From NCBI RefSeq assembly GCF_030504645.1, contig NZ_JAUKWQ010000009.1, positions 1-64,000 of the forward strand: a stretch of DNA of 64,000 nt, written 5' to 3'. Both the position numbers and the translations under genes were made by a program. The DNA comes from Rhizobium oryzicola (lineage in GTDB: Bacteria > Pseudomonadota > Alphaproteobacteria > Rhizobiales > Rhizobiaceae). This document shows, in pieces, positions 8,496 to 18,791 of this stretch (position 1 is the stretch's first letter; every line of letters begins with the position of its first letter). Below the pieces are notes generated by a model, which ran no database searches, had not been told where the DNA came from, and saw nothing but the letters and a program-made list of their open reading frames with translations.

Positions 8496-10703
8496 ATGAC
8501 GATTTCCAACAGCATCCAGATTACTCCCGAACTCGTTGCCGCCCACGGCCTGAAGCCGGACGAATATCAGCGGATTCTGGATCTCATCGGCCGGGAACCA
8601 AGCTTCACGGAGCTTGGCATCTTTTCCGCCATGTGGAACGAGCACTGCTCCTACAAATCTTCCAAGAAATGGCTCCGCACGCTGCCGACCAAGGGCCCGC
8701 GCGTTATCCAGGGTCCGGGCGAAAATGCCGGCGTTGTCGATATTGATGATGGCGACTGCGTCGTCTTCAAGATGGAGAGCCACAATCATCCTTCCTATAT
8801 CGAGCCCTATCAGGGTGCGGCGACCGGCGTCGGCGGCATTCTGCGTGACGTCTTCACCATGGGCGCACGACCGATCGCTGCCATGAACGCGCTGCGCTTC
8901 GGCGCGCCTGATCATCCCAAGACCAAGCACCTCGTGGCCGGTGTCGTCGCCGGTGTCGGCGGTTATGGCAATTCCTTCGGCGTGCCGACGGTCGGCGGCG
9001 AAGTCGAGTTCGACGAACGCTATAACGGCAACATCCTCGTCAACGCCTTCGCAGCCGGTATCGCCCGCACGGATGGCATCTTCTATTCCAAGGCGGAAGG
9101 CGTTGGGCTCCCCGTCGTTTATCTCGGCGCCAAGACCGGCCGTGATGGCGTCGGCGGCGCGACGATGGCGTCGGCTGAATTCGATGAGTCGATCGAAGAA
9201 AAGCGCCCAACCGTGCAGGTTGGCGACCCCTTCACCGAAAAGTGCCTGCTGGAAGCATGCCTGGAGCTGATGCAGACCGGTGCCGTCATCGCCATCCAGG
9301 ACATGGGTGCGGCTGGTCTCACCTGCTCTGCCGTTGAAATGGGCGCCAAGGGCGATCTCGGCATTGAACTCAACCTCGATCTGGTTCCCGTTCGCGAAGA
9401 GCGCATGACCGCCTATGAAATGATGCTCTCCGAGAGCCAAGAGCGCATGCTAATGGTTCTGCGCCCGGAAAAGGAAGAGGAAGCCAAGGCAATCTTCGTC
9501 AAGTGGGGCCTCGACTTCGCGATCGTCGGCAAGACCACAGATGATCTGCGCTTCCGTATCCTGCATCAGGGCGAAGAAGTGGCCAACCTGCCGATCAAGG
9601 ACCTGGGCGATCAGGCGCCAGAATATGATCGCCCGTGGATCAAGTCGAACGGTCGCGCCCCGCTGCCAGCGGAGAAGGTTCCGGCTCCGGAAAACTACGG
9701 CGAAGCCCTGCTGAAGCTGGTTGGTTCCCCCAACGAATCGAGCCGCCGCTGGGTCTATGAGCAGTATGACACGCTGATCCAGGGCAACTCGCTGCAGCGC
9801 CCGGGCGGCGATGCCGGTGTGGTCCGCGTCGAGACGCATCCGACCAAGGCGCTTGCCTTCTCCTCCGACGTCACGCCCCGTTACGTCGAAGCCGATCCGA
9901 TTGAAGGTGGCAAGCAGGCTGTGGCGGAGTGCTGGCGCAACATCACCGCGACCGGCGCCGAGCCGCTGGCCGCCACTGACAACCTGAACTTCGGCAATCC
10001 AGAAAAGCCTGAGATCATGGGCCAGTTCGTCGGCGCCATTCAGGGCATCGGCGAGGCCTGCAAGGCGCTCGACTTCCCGATCGTCTCCGGCAACGTGTCT
10101 CTCTACAACGAAACCAATGGCGTCGCGATTTTGCCGACCCCGACCATTGCTGGCGTCGGCCTTCTGCCGGATTGGTCAAAGATGGCGCGTATTGGTTCCG
10201 CCAAGGATGGCGACGTGCTGATCATGATCGGGACCGACGGAAGCCATCTCGGAAGCTCCATCTACCTGCGCGATATCGTCGGTTCGACGGACGGTCCGGC
10301 ACCCGCGGTCGATCTCGCGGCAGAACGCCGCAACGGCGACTTCGTGCGGACAGCGATCCGCAATGGGCAGGTCACGGCTTGCCACGACATCTCGTCGGGT
10401 GGTCTCGCCGTCGCATTGGCGGAAATGGTCATGGCGTCCGGCAAGGGCGCAAAGATCAAGCTGGGTGAATGCAAGGGCCAGCCACATGCCATCCTGTTTG
10501 GCGAAGATCAGGCCCGCTACGTGATTGCAGTGCCCGCCGATCTTGCCAACTTCGTCCGCGCCAATGCCGAGGGAGCAACCGTTCCCTTCCGCACGCTCGG
10601 AACGGTTGGCGGAAACGCCCTTGTGATCGACGACCTCCTGAATGTGTCGCGCGACAACCTGACCAAGGCCCATGAAGAGTGGTTCCCCACCTTCATGGCT
10701 TGA
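8496..10703 (+). CDS. purL: FGAM synthase synthetase subunit PurL (short form)
   Basis: The ATP-dependent synthetase subunit that converts FGAR and ammonia to FGAM, working with PurS and PurQ. The 735-residue length is that of the short PurL. Conserved AIR-synthase-family blocks are evident: [12 protein letters not shown] near residues 47-58, [21 protein letters not shown] around 90-112, and the later [12 protein letters not shown] glycine loop. The start at 8496 gives the usual N-terminus ([19 protein letters not shown]). It is followed by an 87-base gap and then bolA, so this block of purine genes ends here. Confidence 0.97.
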   Translation: MTISNSIQITPELVAAHGLKPDEYQRILDLIGREPSFTELGIFSAMWNEHCSYKSSKKWLRTLPTKGPRVIQGPGENAGVVDIDDGDCVVFKMESHNHPSYIEPYQGAATGVGGILRDVFTMGARPIAAMNALRFGAPDHPKTKHLVAGVVAGVGGYGNSFGVPTVGGEVEFDERYNGNILVNAFAAGIARTDGIFYSKAEGVGLPVVYLGAKTGRDGVGGATMASAEFDESIEEKRPTVQVGDPFTEKCLLEACLELMQTGAVIAIQDMGAAGLTCSAVEMGAKGDLGIELNLDLVPVREERMTAYEMMLSESQERMLMVLRPEKEEEAKAIFVKWGLDFAIVGKTTDDLRFRILHQGEEVANLPIKDLGDQAPEYDRPWIKSNGRAPLPAEKVPAPENYGEALLKLVGSPNESSRRWVYEQYDTLIQGNSLQRPGGDAGVVRVETHPTKALAFSSDVTPRYVEADPIEGGKQAVAECWRNITATGAEPLAATDNLNFGNPEKPEIMGQFVGAIQGIGEACKALDFPIVSGNVSLYNETNGVAILPTPTIAGVGLLPDWSKMARIGSAKDGDVLIMIGTDGSHLGSSIYLRDIVGSTDGPAPAVDLAAERRNGDFVRTAIRNGQVTACHDISSGGLAVALAEMVMASGKGAKIKLGECKGQPHAILFGEDQARYVIAVPADLANFVRANAEGATVPFRTLGTVGGNALVIDDLLNVSRDNLTKAHEEWFPTFMA

Positions 10704-10722
10704 GAATAACCTTCATAAGGCT

Positions 10723-10751
10723 TTGACAAATTTTCGGCTTTTGGCAGTCTT
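10723..10751 (+). promoter_or_regulatory. Candidate sigma-70-type promoter upstream of bolA
   Basis: A perfect TTGACA lies at 10723-10728, about 65 bases before the bolA start. A 17-base spacer places the -10 element at 10746-10751 (AGTCTT), which is poor. The -35 is convincing, but the -10 is not. The site would drive bolA independently of purL. Confidence 0.35.
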
Positions 10752-10790
10752 GTCAGAAGCGAAGACAGGAAGACGGAAGGAAATGCATAG

Positions 10791-11024
10791 ATGCCGATGA
10801 ATCCCGGCGACATTGAAGACATGATCAAGGCCGGCATTCCGGGCGCGAAGGTGACGATCCGCGATCTGGCGGGCGACGGCGATCATTACGCCGCGGAAGT
10901 CGTCGCGGAAGCGTTCCGGGGCAAGACACGCGTACAGCAGCACCAGATGGTCTATGAGGCCCTCAAAGGCAATATGGGTGGTGTCCTGCATGCGCTAGCA
11001 TTGCAGACGTCAGCACCCGATTGA
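10791..11024 (+). CDS. bolA: BolA/IbaG-family protein
   Basis: A 77-residue protein of the BolA family. The family partners with monothiol CGFS glutaredoxins in iron-sulphur trafficking and iron sensing. The family helix and turn (VQQHQMVYEAL, with the conserved His that contributes to cluster binding) is at about residues 48-58. GGAAGG upstream gives a fair ribosome site. The next gene is a CGFS glutaredoxin on the same strand, the classic BolA-Grx pairing, which supports the call. It resembles the short YrbA/IbaG type more than long BolA. Confidence 0.92.
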   Translation: MPMNPGDIEDMIKAGIPGAKVTIRDLAGDGDHYAAEVVAEAFRGKTRVQQHQMVYEALKGNMGGVLHALALQTSAPD

Positions 11025-11052
11025 TACCGACGACCCTCCATCCATCAGGCGA

Positions 11053-11112
11053 ATTGATAGCATCAATCGCATTTGAAGGCTGGAAATTACGACTATGCAT
11101 GTTATCTAACAT
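11053..11112. promoter_or_regulatory. Two inverted repeats upstream of the glutaredoxin gene (candidate operators)
   Basis: ATTGA-tagca-TCAAT occupies 11053-11067 and ATGTTA-tc-TAACAT occupies 11099-11112. The second is a perfect 14-bp dyad with a 2-base centre, the form expected for a dimeric repressor, about 48 bases before the gene start. Neither matches an iron-regulator box that I can name. No obvious terminator separates bolA from the glutaredoxin gene. Confidence 0.3.
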
Positions 11113-11159
11113 TCACGAAGCGTCCGGACCTTGAACCCGGATAGACAAGGACAAGTTCT

Positions 11160-11495
11160 ATGAGCGGAATTCACGATCTGATCGATAGCGAGGTGAAGGG
11201 CAATGATGTCGTTCTCTTCATGAAGGGAACGCCGCAGTTCCCGCAGTGTGGTTTCTCGGGCCAGGTGGTCCAGATTCTCGACTACCTCGGCGTCGACTAC
11301 AAGGGCATCAACGTTCTGGCTGACCAGGAAATCCGCCAGGGCATCAAGGACTACTCCAACTGGCCAACGATCCCGCAGCTTTACGTGAAGGGTCAGTTCG
11401 TTGGCGGCTGCGATATCGTCCGCGAAATGTTCCAGGCCGGTGAATTGCAGTCGCATTTTGAAGAGCAGGGTATCGCCGTTCGCGGCGCCGCCTGA
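11160..11495 (+). CDS. grxD: Monothiol glutaredoxin, Grx4/GrxD family
   Basis: A 111-residue single-domain monothiol glutaredoxin. The active site CGFS (Cys30) sits in [11 protein letters not shown]. It is followed by the glutathione-binding TIPQLYVKG block and the GGCDIV turn. CGFS glutaredoxins carry glutathione-ligated 2Fe-2S clusters and pass them on, often as a heterodimer with BolA, whose gene is immediately upstream. The length and motif order are canonical. Confidence 0.95.
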   Translation: MSGIHDLIDSEVKGNDVVLFMKGTPQFPQCGFSGQVVQILDYLGVDYKGINVLADQEIRQGIKDYSNWPTIPQLYVKGQFVGGCDIVREMFQAGELQSHFEEQGIAVRGAA

Positions 11496-11527
11496 CACCA
11501 TTCCCTTTCCGATTATCCGGCATGCGG

Positions 11528-11548
11528 AAGGCGCCCAAAAGGCGCCTT
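11528..11548 (+). terminator. Hairpin terminator after grxD
   Basis: AAGGCGCC and GGCGCCTT pair perfectly over 8 bp around a CAAAA loop, starting 32 bases after the grxD stop. The downstream T content is modest (TTCATCTTT), so termination may be partial. It lies only about 20 bases before the GTG of the next gene. Confidence 0.6.
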
Positions 11549-11569
11549 CATCTTTGAAGGAACTATATT

Positions 11570-12817
11570 GTGTCTTCTGTTGCAGAAGCGACGTCAGCCC
11601 GCCTGAAGGGGATGGGCAAGGCAGAGTTCATCGGTCTTATGGCCATGTTGATGGCGCTGAACGCGCTTGCCATCGACGTCATGTTGCCGGCCTTGCAAAA
11701 CATCGGCGAGTCGCTTCACGTGGACAACGTGAATGCCCGCCAGTATGTCGTGTCGTCCTATCTGTTCGGCTTTGGCTTTGCGCAACTGATCTACGGCCCC
11801 ATTACCGACCGCTTCGGCCGGCGTGCACCGATGATCTTCGGCCTTTCGCTCTACATCATATGCTCACTGGCCATCGTGATCGTGCCTTCCTTTGCGGGAC
11901 TGCTCGTGCTGCGCTTCATCCAAGGGGCAGGCGCCGCCTCCACCCGCGTCGTGACCGTCTCGATTGTGCGTGACGTGTTCGGCGGGCGCGCCATGGCCGA
12001 AGTCATGTCCTTGATCATGATGGTCTTCATGATCGTCCCGATCATCGCCCCGGGCACGGGCCAAGTGATCATGCTGTTCAGCAACTGGCACATGATCTTC
12101 CTGTTCATCGGCGCTGTTGCCGCCGCCGTGCTGATCTGGATGTGGTTGAGATTGCCGGAAACGCTGGCTTCCGAGGATGTGCGCCCCCTGACGCTAAAAT
12201 CGATTGCGGAAGGCTTCCGTATCGTTCTCACAAACCGGATTGCGCTCTGCTACACCATCTCGGCGACCTTCATCTTCGGTGCGCTGTTCGGCTTCATCAA
12301 CTCTGCGCAGCAGATCTATGTCGGCATCTACGGCCTCGGCGTATGGTTCCCCCTCGCCTTCGCCGCCGTTGCCGCCTTCATGTCGCTCTCATCCTTCCTG
12401 AATTCCAAGCTGGTCGGCCGTTATGGCATGCGGCGCCTGTCGCATGCATCACTGCTCGGCTTCATCCTGGTTACGTGCCTATGGATGGTCGTTCAGCTGG
12501 TTGGCCCGGAGCCGATGCCGTTTGCGGTGTTTCTCACCTTCTTTGGCCTCTCCATGTTCCAGTTCGGCTGGATCGGCGCAAACTTCAACTCGCTCGCCAT
12601 GGAGCCGCTTGGCCACGTCGCGGGCACGGCATCTTCCGTCCTGGGCTTCATGAGCACGGTCGGCGGTGCGGCGATCGGCGCGGTCATTGGCCAGGCCTTC
12701 AACGGCACGGCACTTCCGCTGATCGCCGGCTTCTCGACGGTCTCGCTGATTGGGCTTGTCTTTGTGCTGATCGCGGAAAAGGGCAGGCTCTTCCGCCCCC
12801 ACAATCCTCGCGTCTGA
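11570..12817 (+). CDS. MFS drug-resistance transporter, Bcr/CflA family
   Basis: A 415-residue major facilitator with twelve probable membrane helices. The early IDVMLPALQNIG motif of the Bcr/CflA drug-efflux group is present, as is the loop motif DRFGRRAPM between helices 2 and 3. It would export a small hydrophobic compound by proton antiport. The substrate is not predictable. It starts at GTG 11570 with AAGGA about 9 bases upstream. A grxD terminator precedes it and a shared terminator follows it, so it is probably transcribed alone. Confidence 0.85.
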   Translation: MSSVAEATSARLKGMGKAEFIGLMAMLMALNALAIDVMLPALQNIGESLHVDNVNARQYVVSSYLFGFGFAQLIYGPITDRFGRRAPMIFGLSLYIICSLAIVIVPSFAGLLVLRFIQGAGAASTRVVTVSIVRDVFGGRAMAEVMSLIMMVFMIVPIIAPGTGQVIMLFSNWHMIFLFIGAVAAAVLIWMWLRLPETLASEDVRPLTLKSIAEGFRIVLTNRIALCYTISATFIFGALFGFINSAQQIYVGIYGLGVWFPLAFAAVAAFMSLSSFLNSKLVGRYGMRRLSHASLLGFILVTCLWMVVQLVGPEPMPFAVFLTFFGLSMFQFGWIGANFNSLAMEPLGHVAGTASSVLGFMSTVGGAAIGAVIGQAFNGTALPLIAGFSTVSLIGLVFVLIAEKGRLFRPHNPRV

Positions 12818-12836
12818 TATCCGCATTAAGTCATAG

Positions 12837-12873
12837 AAAAGCCCTACGATCCATCCGGACCGCAGGGCTTTTT
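12837..12873. terminator. Bidirectional terminator between convergent MFS and IMPase genes
   Basis: AAAAGCCCT and AGGGCTTTT form a 9-bp stem with an 18-base loop, flanked by a run of T on the + strand and, by symmetry, T on the - strand. It lies exactly between two convergent stop codons. Confidence 0.75.
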
Positions 12874-12891
12874 CACGGGGAAAATCAGCGC

Positions 12892-13707
12892 TCAGCCGAT
12901 GATTTCGCGGCGCAGGATCTCCCAGCTTTCGCGGCTGGTGGCAACAAGAAGACCACCCTCGAAATCGGTCGGCTGATACGGGCTGCCATCGAACTTCGCG
13001 ACATGCGCCCCCGCCTCGCGCGCAATCAGCGTTCCCGCCAGGTGATCCCAGGGCATCAGCTTGTTGTAGATCACGAAGTCCACGTGCCCACCGGCGAAGA
13101 CGCGGTATTCCTGAGCCGAGCAGCGATAGCTCGCAAAGAAACGCACCTTGGCCAAATTGGTCAACACCTGCAGGCGCTGCTCGCCGAAAAAGTAGGCGGC
13201 GGAGGCCATGCCGATCATCGCCTCCAGCGGCTTCTGCGGTGCAACCGCCAAACGCACGGCATCGCCATCCGGGCGACGCAGGAAAGCACCGCCGCCTTTT
13301 TCCGCCATCACCCAGTCGTCACCCATCGGGTCATAGATCAGACCGGCCACCGTTTCACCCTTGTAGACAACGGAGGCCATCACGCCGAAAGCCGGCATGC
13401 CGGAAGCAAAGTTGAAGGTGCCATCGACGGGATCGACGATCACGGCCAGCTCCGCATCCTTCAGCTTGCCGAGCAGATCAGGATCGGCCGCGACGGATTC
13501 TTCGCCGATGAAGAGCGCGTTCGGCGCAAACTTCTGCACCTCGGCCCGGATGAAACGCTCCGCCTGCTCATCCGCCTCCGTCACCAGATCGGTGGCTTCG
13601 GATTTTGCGCGGATATCGCCGGCATTCAGGCGGCGAAAGCGCGGCAGGATTTCCGCCTTGGCGGCGCGCCGCAGCACGTCCGCAAGAGCCATTACATCAA
13701 CAGGCAT
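12892..13707 (-). CDS. Inositol-monophosphatase-family sugar phosphatase
   Basis: A 271-residue Mg-dependent, Li-sensitive phosphatase of the IMPase/FIG superfamily. The metal-binding residues are in place: Glu69-Glu70 (FIGEES), the DPVDGTFNF motif at 92-100, and the C-terminal WDHLAG aspartate. The substrate may be inositol phosphate, 3-phosphoadenosine phosphate or another sugar phosphate, and I cannot choose between them. GAGGT 7 bases upstream decides for ATG 13707 over the TTG at 13719. It follows ttcA closely (13 bases from the ttcA stop) and is probably co-transcribed with it. Confidence 0.88.
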   Translation of the reverse strand: MPVDVMALADVLRRAAKAEILPRFRRLNAGDIRAKSEATDLVTEADEQAERFIRAEVQKFAPNALFIGEESVAADPDLLGKLKDAELAVIVDPVDGTFNFASGMPAFGVMASVVYKGETVAGLIYDPMGDDWVMAEKGGGAFLRRPDGDAVRLAVAPQKPLEAMIGMASAAYFFGEQRLQVLTNLAKVRFFASYRCSAQEYRVFAGGHVDFVIYNKLMPWDHLAGTLIAREAGAHVAKFDGSPYQPTDFEGGLLVATSRESWEILRREIIG

Positions 13708-13719
13708 GATAGACCTCAA

Positions 13720-14598
13720 CTAGAGCAAAGAATTTTCGGAGGGAGCGAGGGAGGAAAAATCGAAGAGTTTCGGATCAAGCAGATGCGACGGGTTGACATG
13801 GCCGAGCGCGCGGATCATGCGGTCCTTTCGGCCCGGCATCTGCGTTTCCATGGTCGTCAGCATCGCCTTCATCGCATTGCGCTGCAACCCATCCTGCGAG
13901 CCGCAGAGATCGCAAGGGATAATCGGGAACTGCATGGCAGCGGAAAACTTCGACAGATCCTCTTCGGCGCAATAGCTCATCGGCCGCAGTACGAAGAGAT
14001 CACCCTCGTCATTCAACAGCTTGGCGGGCATGGCCGCGAGCCGTCCGCCATGGAAGAGGTTCATGAAGAAGGTTTCGAGAATATCATCTCGGTGGTGGCC
14101 GAGCACCAGCGCATCGCAGCCCTCCTCACGCGCAATCCGATAAAGATTGCCGCGGCGCAGGCGCGAACAGAGGGAGCAATAGGTGGCACCCTCAGGCACC
14201 TTTTCCTTCACAACAGAATAGGTGTCGCGATATTCGATCCGGTGGCGGATGCCGAGCGCCGTCAGATAATCCGGCAGGATATGTTTTGGAAAATTCGGCT
14301 GGCCCTGGTCCAGATTGCAGGCGACCAGTTCCACCGGGAGCAAGCCGCGCCATTGCAGATCCAGGAGCAGCGCCAGCAGCGAATAGGAATCCTTGCCGCC
14401 TGACAGGCCGATCAACCAGCGCTTCTGACCCTTCAACATGTCGAAATCATCCAGCGCCTGACGGATCTGCCGGAGCAGGCGCTTGCGCAGCTTGTTGAAG
14501 GAGACAGAATCCGGCGCCAGATGGAAGAGCTTTTTCAGAACACCATCGAATTCCGGCGTCGCCTCTTCCATCTCGTCGATTGCCGCCGCCAGCGTCAC
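13720..14598 (-). CDS. ttcA: tRNA 2-thiocytidine(32) synthetase
   Basis: ATP-dependent enzyme that puts sulphur on cytidine 32 in the anticodon loop of several tRNAs. The PP-loop SGGKDS is at residues 66-71. The cluster-binding cysteines Cys141 and Cys144 ([11 protein letters not shown]) are present, and the third comes from the PCDLCGSQ block (Cys229 or Cys232). I place the start at GTG 14598 because AAGGAG lies exactly 6 bases before it; the GTG five codons upstream overlaps that ribosome site. It is separated from alaS by a terminator hairpin. Confidence 0.93.
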   Translation of the reverse strand: MTLAAAIDEMEEATPEFDGVLKKLFHLAPDSVSFNKLRKRLLRQIRQALDDFDMLKGQKRWLIGLSGGKDSYSLLALLLDLQWRGLLPVELVACNLDQGQPNFPKHILPDYLTALGIRHRIEYRDTYSVVKEKVPEGATYCSLCSRLRRGNLYRIAREEGCDALVLGHHRDDILETFFMNLFHGGRLAAMPAKLLNDEGDLFVLRPMSYCAEEDLSKFSAAMQFPIIPCDLCGSQDGLQRNAMKAMLTTMETQMPGRKDRMIRALGHVNPSHLLDPKLFDFSSLAPSENSLL

Positions 14599-14620
14599 GT
14601 CATTCTCCTTCACCCAAGCG

Positions 14621-14642
14621 AAAAGCGCGGCCTGAGCCGCGC
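14621..14642 (-). terminator. Intrinsic terminator downstream of alaS
   Basis: Read leftwards, GCGCGGC-tcag-GCCGCGC forms a perfect 7-bp, GC-rich stem followed immediately by TTTT. It begins 14 bases after the alaS stop and ends just before the ttcA ribosome site, so it insulates ttcA from alaS. Confidence 0.7.
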
Positions 14643-14655
14643 CTTTGAAAATCGA

Positions 14656-17319
14656 TCAACTTGCCAAAGCCTGGGCCACGGCGGAGATGGCTTCATCCGC
14701 CTTGCTGCCATCGGGACCACCAGCCTGCGCCATGTCAGGGCGGCCGCCGCCGCCCTTGCCGCCGAGCGCAACGGAAGCGACGCGCACCAGATCGACGGCG
14801 CTGAAGCGCGCCGTCAGATCCGCCGTCACGCCGACAACGGCGCTGGCCTTGTCATCCGCGCCAACCGCAATCAGCAGTACGACGCCCGACTCCAGACCGG
14901 TCTTGGCCTCGTCCACCAGACCCTTCAGATCCTTGGCGTCAACGCCGGTAACGGCCTTTCCGAGGAACTTGATGCCAGCGATCTCCTTCACCTCGCTGGC
15001 AGAGCCACCCGAAGCGCCGCCGCCCATGGCGAGCTTGCGACGCGCATCCGCCAGTTCGCGCTCCAGCTTCTTGCGCTCATCGAGCAGCGTTTCCACGCGA
15101 CCGAGGACTTCAGCCGGCTGCACCTTGAGGGCACCGGCCAGCGCCTTCACACGCTCATCCTGCTCGGCGAGGTAGGCGCGAGCGCCTTCCGCCGTGACGG
15201 CTTCGATACGGCGAACACCGGCGGCCACGCCGCTGTCGGCCAGGATACGGATCACACCGATCTGGCCGGTCGACTGCACATGCGTGCCGCCGCAGAGTTC
15301 CACGGAGTATGGCTTGCCGGCCTTCTCACCATCGATGGCAGTGCCCATGGACACCACGCGCACTTCATCGCCATACTTTTCACCGAACAGCGCCATGGCG
15401 CCTTCGGCAATGGCATCATCCACGCTCATCAGGCGAGTGGCGACGGGCGAGTTTTGCAGCACGATGGCGTTTGCCATCTCTTCGACCTTTTGCAACTCCT
15501 CCGCCGAGATCGGCTTCGGATGCGAGACGTCGAAGCGCAGGCGCTCAGGCGCCACGAGCGAACCCTTCTGGGCCACATGGGTACCGAGCACTTCGCGAAG
15601 CGCCTCATGCAGCAGGTGGGTGGCGGAATGGTTGGCGCGCAGGCGACCACGGCGGGCATGATCAACCGTCAGAAGCACGGCGTCGCCTGCCTTCAACACG
15701 CCCTCGGCAACGACTGCCGAATGAACGAACAGGCCCTCGCCCTTCTTCTGGGTGTCAGTGACTTCGAGCTTGGCCGTATCCGTCGAGATCACGCCGGTAT
15801 CGCCCATCTGGCCGCCGGACTCGCCGTAGAACGGGGTCTGGTTGGCGACGATCTGGACCGTTTCACCCTTGGATGCGGCATCGACAACGGCGCCGTCACG
15901 AACGATCGCCTGGACCACACCCTCGGCGCTCTCGGTGTCGTAGCCAAGGAATTCGCTCGCACCGAACTTTTCCTTCAGCTCGAACCAGACAGCCTCGGTC
16001 GCCTTCTCGCCGGAGCCTGCCCAGTGCGAGCGGGCTTCCGCCTTCTGGCGCTGCATGGCATCATTGAAGCCGGTCAGGTCCACACCGATGCCGCGGGCGC
16101 GAAGCGCATCCTGTGTCAGGTCGAGCGGGAAGCCATAGGTGTCGTAGAGCTTGAAGGCCGTCTCGCCATCGAGCGAGTCACCATTATGCAGCGATACCGT
16201 TGCATCATTCAGCAGGCCGAGACCGCGCTCCAGCGTCTTGCGGAAACGGGTTTCCTCAAGCTTCAGCGTCTCGGAAATCAGCGCTTCCGCACGGCCAAGT
16301 TCGGGATAGGCGCGGCCCATTTCGCCGACCAGAGTCGGCAGAAGGCGGTACATCAGCGGCTCGCGCGCGCCGAGCAACTGCATGTGGCGCATGGCGCGGC
16401 GCATAATGCGGCGCAGGACATAGCCGCGGCCTTCATTGGACGGCAGAACACCGTCGGCAATCAGGAAGGCGGAGGAGCGCAGATGGTCGGCGATCACGCG
16501 ATGACTTGCCGCTGCGTCACCCTCGGCCTTGGCGCCCACGACGTCTTCAATGGCCGAAACCAGGTTGCGGAACAGGTCCGTATCGAAGACGCTCTGAACG
16601 CCCTGGAGGATGCAGGCCATGCGTTCCAGACCCATGCCCGTATCGATCGACGGACGCGGCAGCGGCGTGCGCTCGCCCGGCGCTGTCTGGTCGAATTGCA
16701 TGAAGACGAGGTTCCAGAATTCAAGGAAGCGGTCGCCGTCTTCCTCAGGCGAACCGGGCGGACCGCCCCAGACATGCTCGCCCTGATCGATGAAGATTTC
16801 CGAGCAGGGACCGCAGGGGCCGGTATCGCCCATCTGCCAGAAATTGTCGGATGTCGGAATGCGGATGATCTTGTCGTCCGAGAAGCCGGCAATCTTCTTC
16901 CAGAGCGTCGCCGCTTCTTCGTCATCGGCATAGACGGTCACGAGCAGACGGTTTTTCGGCAGATCGAATCCCTTGGTAACGAGGTTCCAGGCCAGCTCGA
17001 TCGCGCGTTCCTTGAAGTAATCGCCGAACGAGAAATTACCGAGCATTTCGAAGAAGGTCAGGTGACGGGCGGTATAGCCGACATTGTCGAGGTCGTTATG
17101 CTTGCCGCCAGCGCGCACGACCTTCTGCGAGGTTGTGGCTGTCGTGTAGGGACGTGTTTCAAGACCGGTGAAAACATTCTTGAACTGCACCATGCCCGCA
17201 TTGGTAAACATCAATGTCGGGTCATTGCGCGGCACGAGCGGGCTCGATGAAACGACCTCATGGCCGTTCTTCCGGAAATAGTCGAGAAAGGTCGACCGAA
17301 TTTCATTCACGCCACTCAT
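14656..17319 (-). CDS. alaS: Alanine-tRNA ligase
   Basis: Class II synthetase of 887 residues that charges tRNA-Ala and clears mischarged Ser and Gly. The N-terminal catalytic core starts [20 protein letters not shown]. The editing domain zinc site is visible as [11 protein letters not shown] and, further on, CGGTHV. The C-terminal glycine-rich C-Ala domain ends in [18 protein letters not shown] 17319 has AAGGG upstream and gives the standard N-terminus; the frame open to 17337 adds only six residues. It lies downstream of recA on the same strand, but a strong terminator separates them. Confidence 0.97.
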   Translation of the reverse strand: MSGVNEIRSTFLDYFRKNGHEVVSSSPLVPRNDPTLMFTNAGMVQFKNVFTGLETRPYTTATTSQKVVRAGGKHNDLDNVGYTARHLTFFEMLGNFSFGDYFKERAIELAWNLVTKGFDLPKNRLLVTVYADDEEAATLWKKIAGFSDDKIIRIPTSDNFWQMGDTGPCGPCSEIFIDQGEHVWGGPPGSPEEDGDRFLEFWNLVFMQFDQTAPGERTPLPRPSIDTGMGLERMACILQGVQSVFDTDLFRNLVSAIEDVVGAKAEGDAAASHRVIADHLRSSAFLIADGVLPSNEGRGYVLRRIMRRAMRHMQLLGAREPLMYRLLPTLVGEMGRAYPELGRAEALISETLKLEETRFRKTLERGLGLLNDATVSLHNGDSLDGETAFKLYDTYGFPLDLTQDALRARGIGVDLTGFNDAMQRQKAEARSHWAGSGEKATEAVWFELKEKFGASEFLGYDTESAEGVVQAIVRDGAVVDAASKGETVQIVANQTPFYGESGGQMGDTGVISTDTAKLEVTDTQKKGEGLFVHSAVVAEGVLKAGDAVLLTVDHARRGRLRANHSATHLLHEALREVLGTHVAQKGSLVAPERLRFDVSHPKPISAEELQKVEEMANAIVLQNSPVATRLMSVDDAIAEGAMALFGEKYGDEVRVVSMGTAIDGEKAGKPYSVELCGGTHVQSTGQIGVIRILADSGVAAGVRRIEAVTAEGARAYLAEQDERVKALAGALKVQPAEVLGRVETLLDERKKLERELADARRKLAMGGGASGGSASEVKEIAGIKFLGKAVTGVDAKDLKGLVDEAKTGLESGVVLLIAVGADDKASAVVGVTADLTARFSAVDLVRVASVALGGKGGGGRPDMAQAGGPDGSKADEAISAVAQALAS

Positions 17320-17412
17320 GCTCAGCCCTTGCTTCACCGCCGCACCTTGCGGCCCATCCTTTGAAAAACCATTGGCTTTTAACGTTCCATCCGGACACTG
17401 TCCAGCAGGACT

Positions 17413-17453
17413 AAAAAAACCGGCCGCACATCTTTCGACAGATGGCGGCCGGT
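17413..17453 (-). terminator. Intrinsic terminator downstream of recA
   Basis: Read leftwards, ACCGGCCGC pairs with GCGGCCGGT, and a second helix CATCT/AGATG stacks inside, closing on a short loop. Seven T follow directly. It is one of the strongest terminators in the window, 30 bases after the recA stop. Confidence 0.85.
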
Positions 17454-17482
17454 AAATTTACCACAGCGATCAGACGCGACGA

Positions 17483-18571
17483 TTACATGTCGCTGCCCGC
17501 ATCACTCTCTTCCGAATCCGGACCACCATTCTGCAGGAAGCGATCGGCAATCAGACCGGCATTTTGGCGAAGCGCCATCTCGATCTCGCGGCCGAGTTCC
17601 GGATTGTCGCGCAGGAAGGTCTTTGCGTTTTCACGCCCTTGCCCCAGACGCTGGCTATTATAGGAGAACCAGGCACCCGACTTTTCAACGATGCCAGCCT
17701 TGACGCCCAGATCGATCAGCTCGCCCGTTTTGGATACACCTTCGCCATACATGATGTCGAATTCGACCTGCTTGAAGGGAGGCGCCATCTTGTTCTTGAC
17801 GACCTTCACGCGGGTCTGGTTGCCGACCACTTCTTCACGTTCCTTCACCGCACCGATACGGCGGATATCGAGACGAACCGAGGCATAGAATTTCAGGGCG
17901 TTACCGCCCGTGGTGGTTTCCGGCGAACCGAACATCACACCGATCTTCATACGGATCTGGTTGATGAATATCACCATGCAGTTCGAACGGGAGATGGAAG
18001 CCGTCAGCTTGCGCAGCGCCTGGCTCATGAGGCGCGCCTGGAGGCCCGGCAGGTTGTCGCCCATTTCGCCTTCGATTTCCGCACGCGGCGTCAGTGCCGC
18101 AACCGAGTCGACGACGAGAACGTCGACCGCACCGGACCGCACCAGCGTGTCGGTGATCTCAAGCGCCTGCTCGCCCGTATCGGGCTGCGAGATCAGGAGG
18201 TTCTGCAGATCGACGCCAAGCTTGCGGGCATAGACCGGATCAAGCGCATGTTCGGCGTCCACGAATGCGCAGATGCCGCCCTTCTTCTGAGCTTCCGCAA
18301 TCGTCTGCAGTGCCAGCGTCGTCTTACCCGAGCTTTCCGGACCATAGATTTCGATGATGCGACCCTTGGGCAGACCGCCAATGCCAAGAGCGATATCCAG
18401 GCTCAGAGAACCCGTCGATACCGTCTCAATTTCCACGACGCTCTCATTGGCGCCGAGCTTCATGATCGAACCCTTGCCGAAAGACCGTTCGATCTGAGAC
18501 AGCGCCGCTTCCAGAGCCTTGCTTTTATCCACTGTTTTATCCTCTACGAGCCGCAACGAATTCTGAGCCAT
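17483..18571 (-). CDS. recA: Recombinase RecA
   Basis: DNA-dependent ATPase for homologous strand exchange and the co-protease that triggers LexA cleavage in the SOS response. The Walker A motif GPESSGKT is at residues 77-84, the [14 protein letters not shown]alker B block follows, and loop L2 reads [18 protein letters not shown]. The 362-residue length and the acidic tail ([12 protein letters not shown]) are typical. I start at ATG 18571, preceded by AAAGGTGG; the in-frame GTG at 18580 lies inside that ribosome site. Upstream there is a promoter with an overlapping LexA box, followed further out by cckA. Confidence 0.98.
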   Translation of the reverse strand: MAQNSLRLVEDKTVDKSKALEAALSQIERSFGKGSIMKLGANESVVEIETVSTGSLSLDIALGIGGLPKGRIIEIYGPESSGKTTLALQTIAEAQKKGGICAFVDAEHALDPVYARKLGVDLQNLLISQPDTGEQALEITDTLVRSGAVDVLVVDSVAALTPRAEIEGEMGDNLPGLQARLMSQALRKLTASISRSNCMVIFINQIRMKIGVMFGSPETTTGGNALKFYASVRLDIRRIGAVKEREEVVGNQTRVKVVKNKMAPPFKQVEFDIMYGEGVSKTGELIDLGVKAGIVEKSGAWFSYNSQRLGQGRENAKTFLRDNPELGREIEMALRQNAGLIADRFLQNGGPDSEESDAGSDM

Positions 18572-18626
18572 CTGATCCACCTTTAGGTTATTGCAGCCAC
18601 GCGGGCAACAGGGAGTCGATGACGAA

Positions 18627-18655
18627 TATGTACCCTATTTGTTCTCATTGCGCAA
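18627..18655 (-). promoter_or_regulatory. recA promoter with overlapping LexA (SOS) box
   Basis: On the leftward strand a -35 TTGCGC (18650-18655) and a -10 TACATA (18627-18632) are separated by exactly 17 bases. Between and overlapping them, read on the + strand, is GTAC-N7-GTTC at 18630-18644. This is one mismatch from the alphaproteobacterial LexA direct repeat GTTC-N7-GTTC. LexA bound here would cover the -10, as expected for SOS repression of recA. The promoter lies about 60 bases before the start codon. Confidence 0.7.
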
Positions 18656-18791
18656 GCCACAACCAAACCTTTGATTAAGCTCGCTTTTCAGCAGAGTGTT
18701 CTTAAAACGTTCAGCAGAAATTTCCGTATTCCGTTTCAGCATCTCGCCTGACGTTCAGATGAGAGGTCTGCGTGAGCGCTCGGAGGGCGAA

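Noticed and set aside
12142..14403. Very long + strand frame (753 codons) opposite the IMPase and ttcA genes
   Set aside because: It is a shadow of real - strand genes with strong motifs; GC-rich antisense frames stay open by chance.
14521..17250. 909-codon + strand frame opposite alaS
   Set aside because: It is the complement of a full-length alanine-tRNA ligase; its His/Arg/Gly-rich product has no family features.
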